From contig JACZRJ010000017.1 in NCBI GenBank assembly GCA_022574795.1, positions 1 to 8,311 of the forward strand: a stretch of DNA of 8,311 nucleotides, read 5' to 3'. The first letter of the stretch is position 1; every line of letters begins with the position of its first letter. Positions 5,321 through 8,311 of this stretch are shown in pieces. The position numbers and the translations under genes were made by a program. Source of the DNA: Patescibacteria group bacterium. Lineage in GTDB: Bacteria; Patescibacteriota; Andersenbacteria; UBA10190. The notes under the pieces are model-generated. The model was not told the DNA's origin. It saw only the letters and a program-made list of their open reading frames with translations, and did no database searches.

Positions 5321-8311
5321 CTAGCTAGCGGCCAGACAATACTGGCACTTGCCGCACCAAGGTCTTGTAGCTCCGGTCAAAAAATCTAATTCCTTAATCT
5401 CCTGCCAAACCTGCTTAATGGTACTGACCAATTCTGCCACATCATCGTCAGTGATATCATACTGCCGTCGAACAGTTGCACCCGTCCGCCGGCTGGCTTG
5501 CACAAAATCGATCACCCCGGCACCAAGCGTGTACTTAAAACGCTCCGAACGCTCGCCCAGCATTTTGTAAAACACTAGTTGGCGCCAATAGGCTCCGCCT
5601 CGCTTCAGCTGCGCCGCCGCCCGATCTGGATTACCTGTCTTATAATCAATGACGACCGCAGTTGGACTCACCCCAGCTGCAATATCGATCTTATCTATTT
5701 TACCAGTCACTGGCAGATCACCGACCCGGACACCATGGCTTTTAAAATCAAACTCCACCAAGGCCTTAGGCTGTAAGTCAGCGCGCCGCAACTCATGGTA
5801 GCGGGACAAAGCTTCCCGCCCTAAATCAAGACAATCAGCCCGCTCAACCTTGGTGAGTGGTTCTCGCTGCAGTTGCCGCTCAAATTGCTTCAGTAGATAG
5901 GCTTTGCCGGGCACAGTTTTTTGCTCACGATAGCGCAGCTGCCAATCACGTAAGGCAGCATGCACCGCCGTACCAAAGGCCAGTGGCTTGGTTTTCGCCG
6001 CTGGCACCCTCAATAAATTGCGGTAATACCACAGCCGTGGACACCTTAGATAATTATTTAGGTGCGTAACGCTCATGGTGTAGTGCGCCAAGCGTTGCTC
6101 CAACCACGAACGTACGGCAGCTGCCGTATCTCGCCGCTGAGTTTTAGAGGTACCCTGACTTAAAATTTGAAGCGGCGGTTGTTTTACCTGAGTAATCTCA
6201 AAATACTTCTCTGGAATTTCAGCCCAGAAAAGCGAGGGGAGCACCTCTCGACCGGTCGAGCTTAATCTCGACCGAGTTAGGTACAACTGCTTAGCCGCCC
6301 GCGTTAGCGCGACATAAAAGAGCCGACGCTCGTCTTCGTTATTATCCTGCCCACCAACTGGATCGTACCGCACAATACCGGGCGGTAAGCGCAACCTGGA
6401 CCGCTCTCTGAGGTTACCCCAGTGTTTGTCGTTACCACGAATAATAAAGACGTGGGCAAATTCTCTTCCTTTAGCTTTGTGCGCCGTCAGCAAATGCACG
6501 GCGGCGTCAGCGCCAGCCTCAGCCCGATACGGCAGAGCAATGGCATAACGACGAAGCAGCCTTAGCCGCTGCACAAAGTCTTTCGTCTCTACCGCCTGAT
6601 CACCCTTACTGAACGATTTGGCCTCATCAAACAGCGTCCGAATAGCCGCCAATAACGTCGGCCCCTCATTTGCCAAGATCTGCCCTACCAGCCCCGACTC
6701 CTGAAGAATTTGACCCATGACCTGCGCTACTGTTTTGGTACGAGTTGCTCGCTGCCAGGCCGCCAATCGTTTAATCAACTCCTGCCAACTAGTCAGATCG
6801 CTCACCCCGGCAGCCTTGAGCTCCGCCTCGCTGGCCACCACCGACCACAGGCCTGTGCCGTAAGCCCGAGCTAACACCTTAAACACATCAAGTTCAGCCA
6901 AGCCCAGCCATGGATATTGGAGAATGGCACCAAGCAGCTCATCTGACATTTCGCCACTGACATATCTAAGCAAGGTCATCAACTGCTCCACTAACGGCAA
7001 CCCCAGAACATCTTCTCCTGATTCCAGCCGATTAGGTATTGCTCGCTGGTTAAGCTCATGCCGCAAACCAAAAACGTCGCGATTAAAACGAAACAACACC
7101 GCGATGTCCCCGGCACCAACTCCTTGCTCGATAAGCTTCTCGATAGTGTGCGCCACCAACCGGTCTTCATCTTCCTCGGTGACCGCAGTTTGCTGCACCA
7201 GCTTGGCCGCTCCCCGCGAATGCGCTGGCACCAGCCTAGCCCGTACCTGTTCAATATACTCCGGCAAGGTCTCCTGATTATGCGCAATCAAGGCTTGCGC
7301 TGCCTTGATAATGGTCGGCTGACTGCGATAATTTTTCGTCAGCGACAAGACCGTAATATCCCGTCGATAGCGCACATAAAAAGTCAGCAAGTTCTCCAGC
7401 GAAGCACCCTGAAAACGAAAGATTGACTGGTTATCATCTCCTACCACACAAATATTTGGACTAGCCCAGAACGAGCCTAGCAAGCGCAGCAATTCATTCT
7501 GGGACCCGTTGGTATCTTGATACTCATCAACGAGAACGTACTGAAATTGCTCCTGATATTTCGCCAGCAAGGAATCATTCTGCTGTAATTGCTGCACCAC
7601 CTTCAACACCATGTCTTCGTAATCATACCGGCCAAGATTCTTCAACTCCTTAGTATAAGCTCGGTAGAGCTTAAGCAGATCACTTTGTTTGGCCAGATCT
7701 TTCTCAGCTTGCGTGTACCACTTCTTCAACTGCTGCTTCAATCGAGTTCTCAGCTTCTGGCGCGCGGCCCGATCAGAGACCTCGCCTCGCCGCCTGACAT
7801 AGTGATCAAAAAACTGGGTCAGGTGCATCATCGTCGCCTCAGCCCCCAGCAGCTTGGCCTGCTTCTGCAACTCATTTCTAAACTTGGCTACCGCAGCGTC
7901 AGAGCGCTCGGTCGGCTTCAACTCAAAAAAATTGTGCCACCAGCGCTTGGTACTACGAATAAACTGTCTGGTTTGTGACAGTAAAACCTGATAATCCCGC
8001 TCATTGAACCCTTCCTTTTTAAGTGTCTGTACAGCTCGAGCCACCTCAGTAACAAACATCTCCGGTGCACCAAATGGTTTGAGGGGACTGGTGCCAGGTA
8101 GCGCGGCCACTAATTTTTCCCATAATTCTACTCGTTCTATTTCGGCCAGGGCTTGCCAATCCTGCGCTGCGGCAAACAGCTCAGGATTATCTTGAATGAT
8201 CTCATTACAGAAAGAATGAAAAGTAGCCACCCGAACGCGGTACGCTGCTTCGCCAACTATCGTTAGCAACCGCTCTCGAATCTCGAGAGCGGCAGCGTCA
8301 GTAAACGTCAA
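5321..8311 (-). CDS. UvrD/PcrA-type helicase fused to PD-(D/E)XK nuclease (N-terminus beyond right edge)
   Basis: 996 residues visible. The frame is open at the edge and begins inside helicase motif Ia (TFTDAAALEIRERL), so the Walker A region lies outside; the TTG at the edge is not a start. Residues are numbered from the edge. Motif II is VDEYQDT (261-267), III GDDNQSIFRFQGA (291-303), IV NYRSQ (327-331), V TAHKAKGREF (609-618) and VI EDERRLFYVALTRA (659-672). A RecB/AddB-type nuclease domain occupies about 745-996: C757 (LRCPRLWYY), H784, D873 (GKIDKID), D889-Y-K891 (IDYKTG), then C986-xx-C989-xx-C992. The four Cys match the layout of the Fe-S cluster in AddB/AdnA-type nucleases. It should unwind and cut DNA at double-strand breaks, as AddAB/AdnAB do. 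All nuclease residues look intact. It ends with TAG at 5321-5323, 86 nt before the dsbA-like gene. Confidence 0.94.
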   Translation of the reverse strand: MTFTDAAALEIRERLLTIVGEAAYRVRVATFHSFCNEIIQDNPELFAAAQDWQALAEIERVELWEKLVAALPGTSPLKPFGAPEMFVTEVARAVQTLKKEGFNERDYQVLLSQTRQFIRSTKRWWHNFFELKPTERSDAAVAKFRNELQKQAKLLGAEATMMHLTQFFDHYVRRRGEVSDRAARQKLRTRLKQQLKKWYTQAEKDLAKQSDLLKLYRAYTKELKNLGRYDYEDMVLKVVQQLQQNDSLLAKYQEQFQYVLVDEYQDTNGSQNELLRLLGSFWASPNICVVGDDNQSIFRFQGASLENLLTFYVRYRRDITVLSLTKNYRSQPTIIKAAQALIAHNQETLPEYIEQVRARLVPAHSRGAAKLVQQTAVTEEDEDRLVAHTIEKLIEQGVGAGDIAVLFRFNRDVFGLRHELNQRAIPNRLESGEDVLGLPLVEQLMTLLRYVSGEMSDELLGAILQYPWLGLAELDVFKVLARAYGTGLWSVVASEAELKAAGVSDLTSWQELIKRLAAWQRATRTKTVAQVMGQILQESGLVGQILANEGPTLLAAIRTLFDEAKSFSKGDQAVETKDFVQRLRLLRRYAIALPYRAEAGADAAVHLLTAHKAKGREFAHVFIIRGNDKHWGNLRERSRLRLPPGIVRYDPVGGQDNNEDERRLFYVALTRAAKQLYLTRSRLSSTGREVLPSLFWAEIPEKYFEITQVKQPPLQILSQGTSKTQRRDTAAAVRSWLEQRLAHYTMSVTHLNNYLRCPRLWYYRNLLRVPAAKTKPLAFGTAVHAALRDWQLRYREQKTVPGKAYLLKQFERQLQREPLTKVERADCLDLGREALSRYHELRRADLQPKALVEFDFKSHGVRVGDLPVTGKIDKIDIAAGVSPTAVVIDYKTGNPDRAAAQLKRGGAYWRQLVFYKMLGERSERFKYTLGAGVIDFVQASRRTGATVRRQYDITDDDVAELVSTIKQVWQEIKELDFLTGATRPWCGKCQYCLAAS

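Noticed and set aside
5321..5335. CTAGCTAG palindrome at the helicase stop codon as a regulatory or attachment site
   Set aside because: An 8-bp palindrome formed by the terminal Ala-Ser-stop codons; no second copy or mobile element nearby.
6924..7426. Overlapping open frames of 98 to 122 residues opposite or within the helicase gene
   Set aside because: Shadows of the GC-balanced helicase gene, whose motifs are continuous through this region; no start signals or recognisable domains.

Overview
The window reads like a piece of chromosome from a small-genome, non-cultivated bacterium, most likely a member of the Patescibacteria (CPR). This is inference from gene content and style: compact packing, few Shine-Dalgarno sites, a PcrA/UvrD-type helicase fused to a PD-(D/E)XK nuclease, a membrane-anchored cupredoxin whose copper loop reads HDHLNPSL, and a short-form 6-phosphogluconate dehydrogenase. 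TGA is used as a stop (dsbA-like gene, 37-residue ORF), so nothing suggests the recoded TGA of Gracilibacteria/SR1. No phage, transposon, CRISPR, tRNA or rRNA sequence was seen.

Left part (1-917, minus strand): the 5' part of an exported protein with a Pro/Thr-rich 12-residue tandem repeat runs off the left edge. Upstream of it, in the same direction with a 33-nt gap, lies a complete cyclase-family (kynurenine formamidase-like) metal hydrolase. A 25-bp gap holding a perfect 14-bp palindrome separates this gene from the divergent zwf.

Central metabolism (943-3260): glucose-6-phosphate dehydrogenase (plus) and a short, probably NAD-linked 6-phosphogluconate dehydrogenase (minus) converge with stop codons overlapping by 4 bp. 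Together they form the oxidative pentose-phosphate branch. No recognisable 6-phosphogluconolactonase lies between or beside them; the hydrolase that is divergent to zwf is a speculative candidate for that step.

Middle (3356-3696, plus): two very small hydrophobic proteins (37 and 76 residues) overlap by ATGA and share a GFxxGxxxG membrane motif. I do not recognise the family.

Right part (minus strand): a large helicase-nuclease (5' end beyond the right edge), then a membrane-anchored DsbA-like thiol oxidoreductase, then a membrane-anchored cupredoxin. Between the last two is a 203-bp gap with several strong stem-loops whose G-U wobbles favour an RNA read from the plus strand. The exported proteins at both ends suggest an extracytoplasmic redox/surface theme; the helicase-nuclease is a DNA-repair function.
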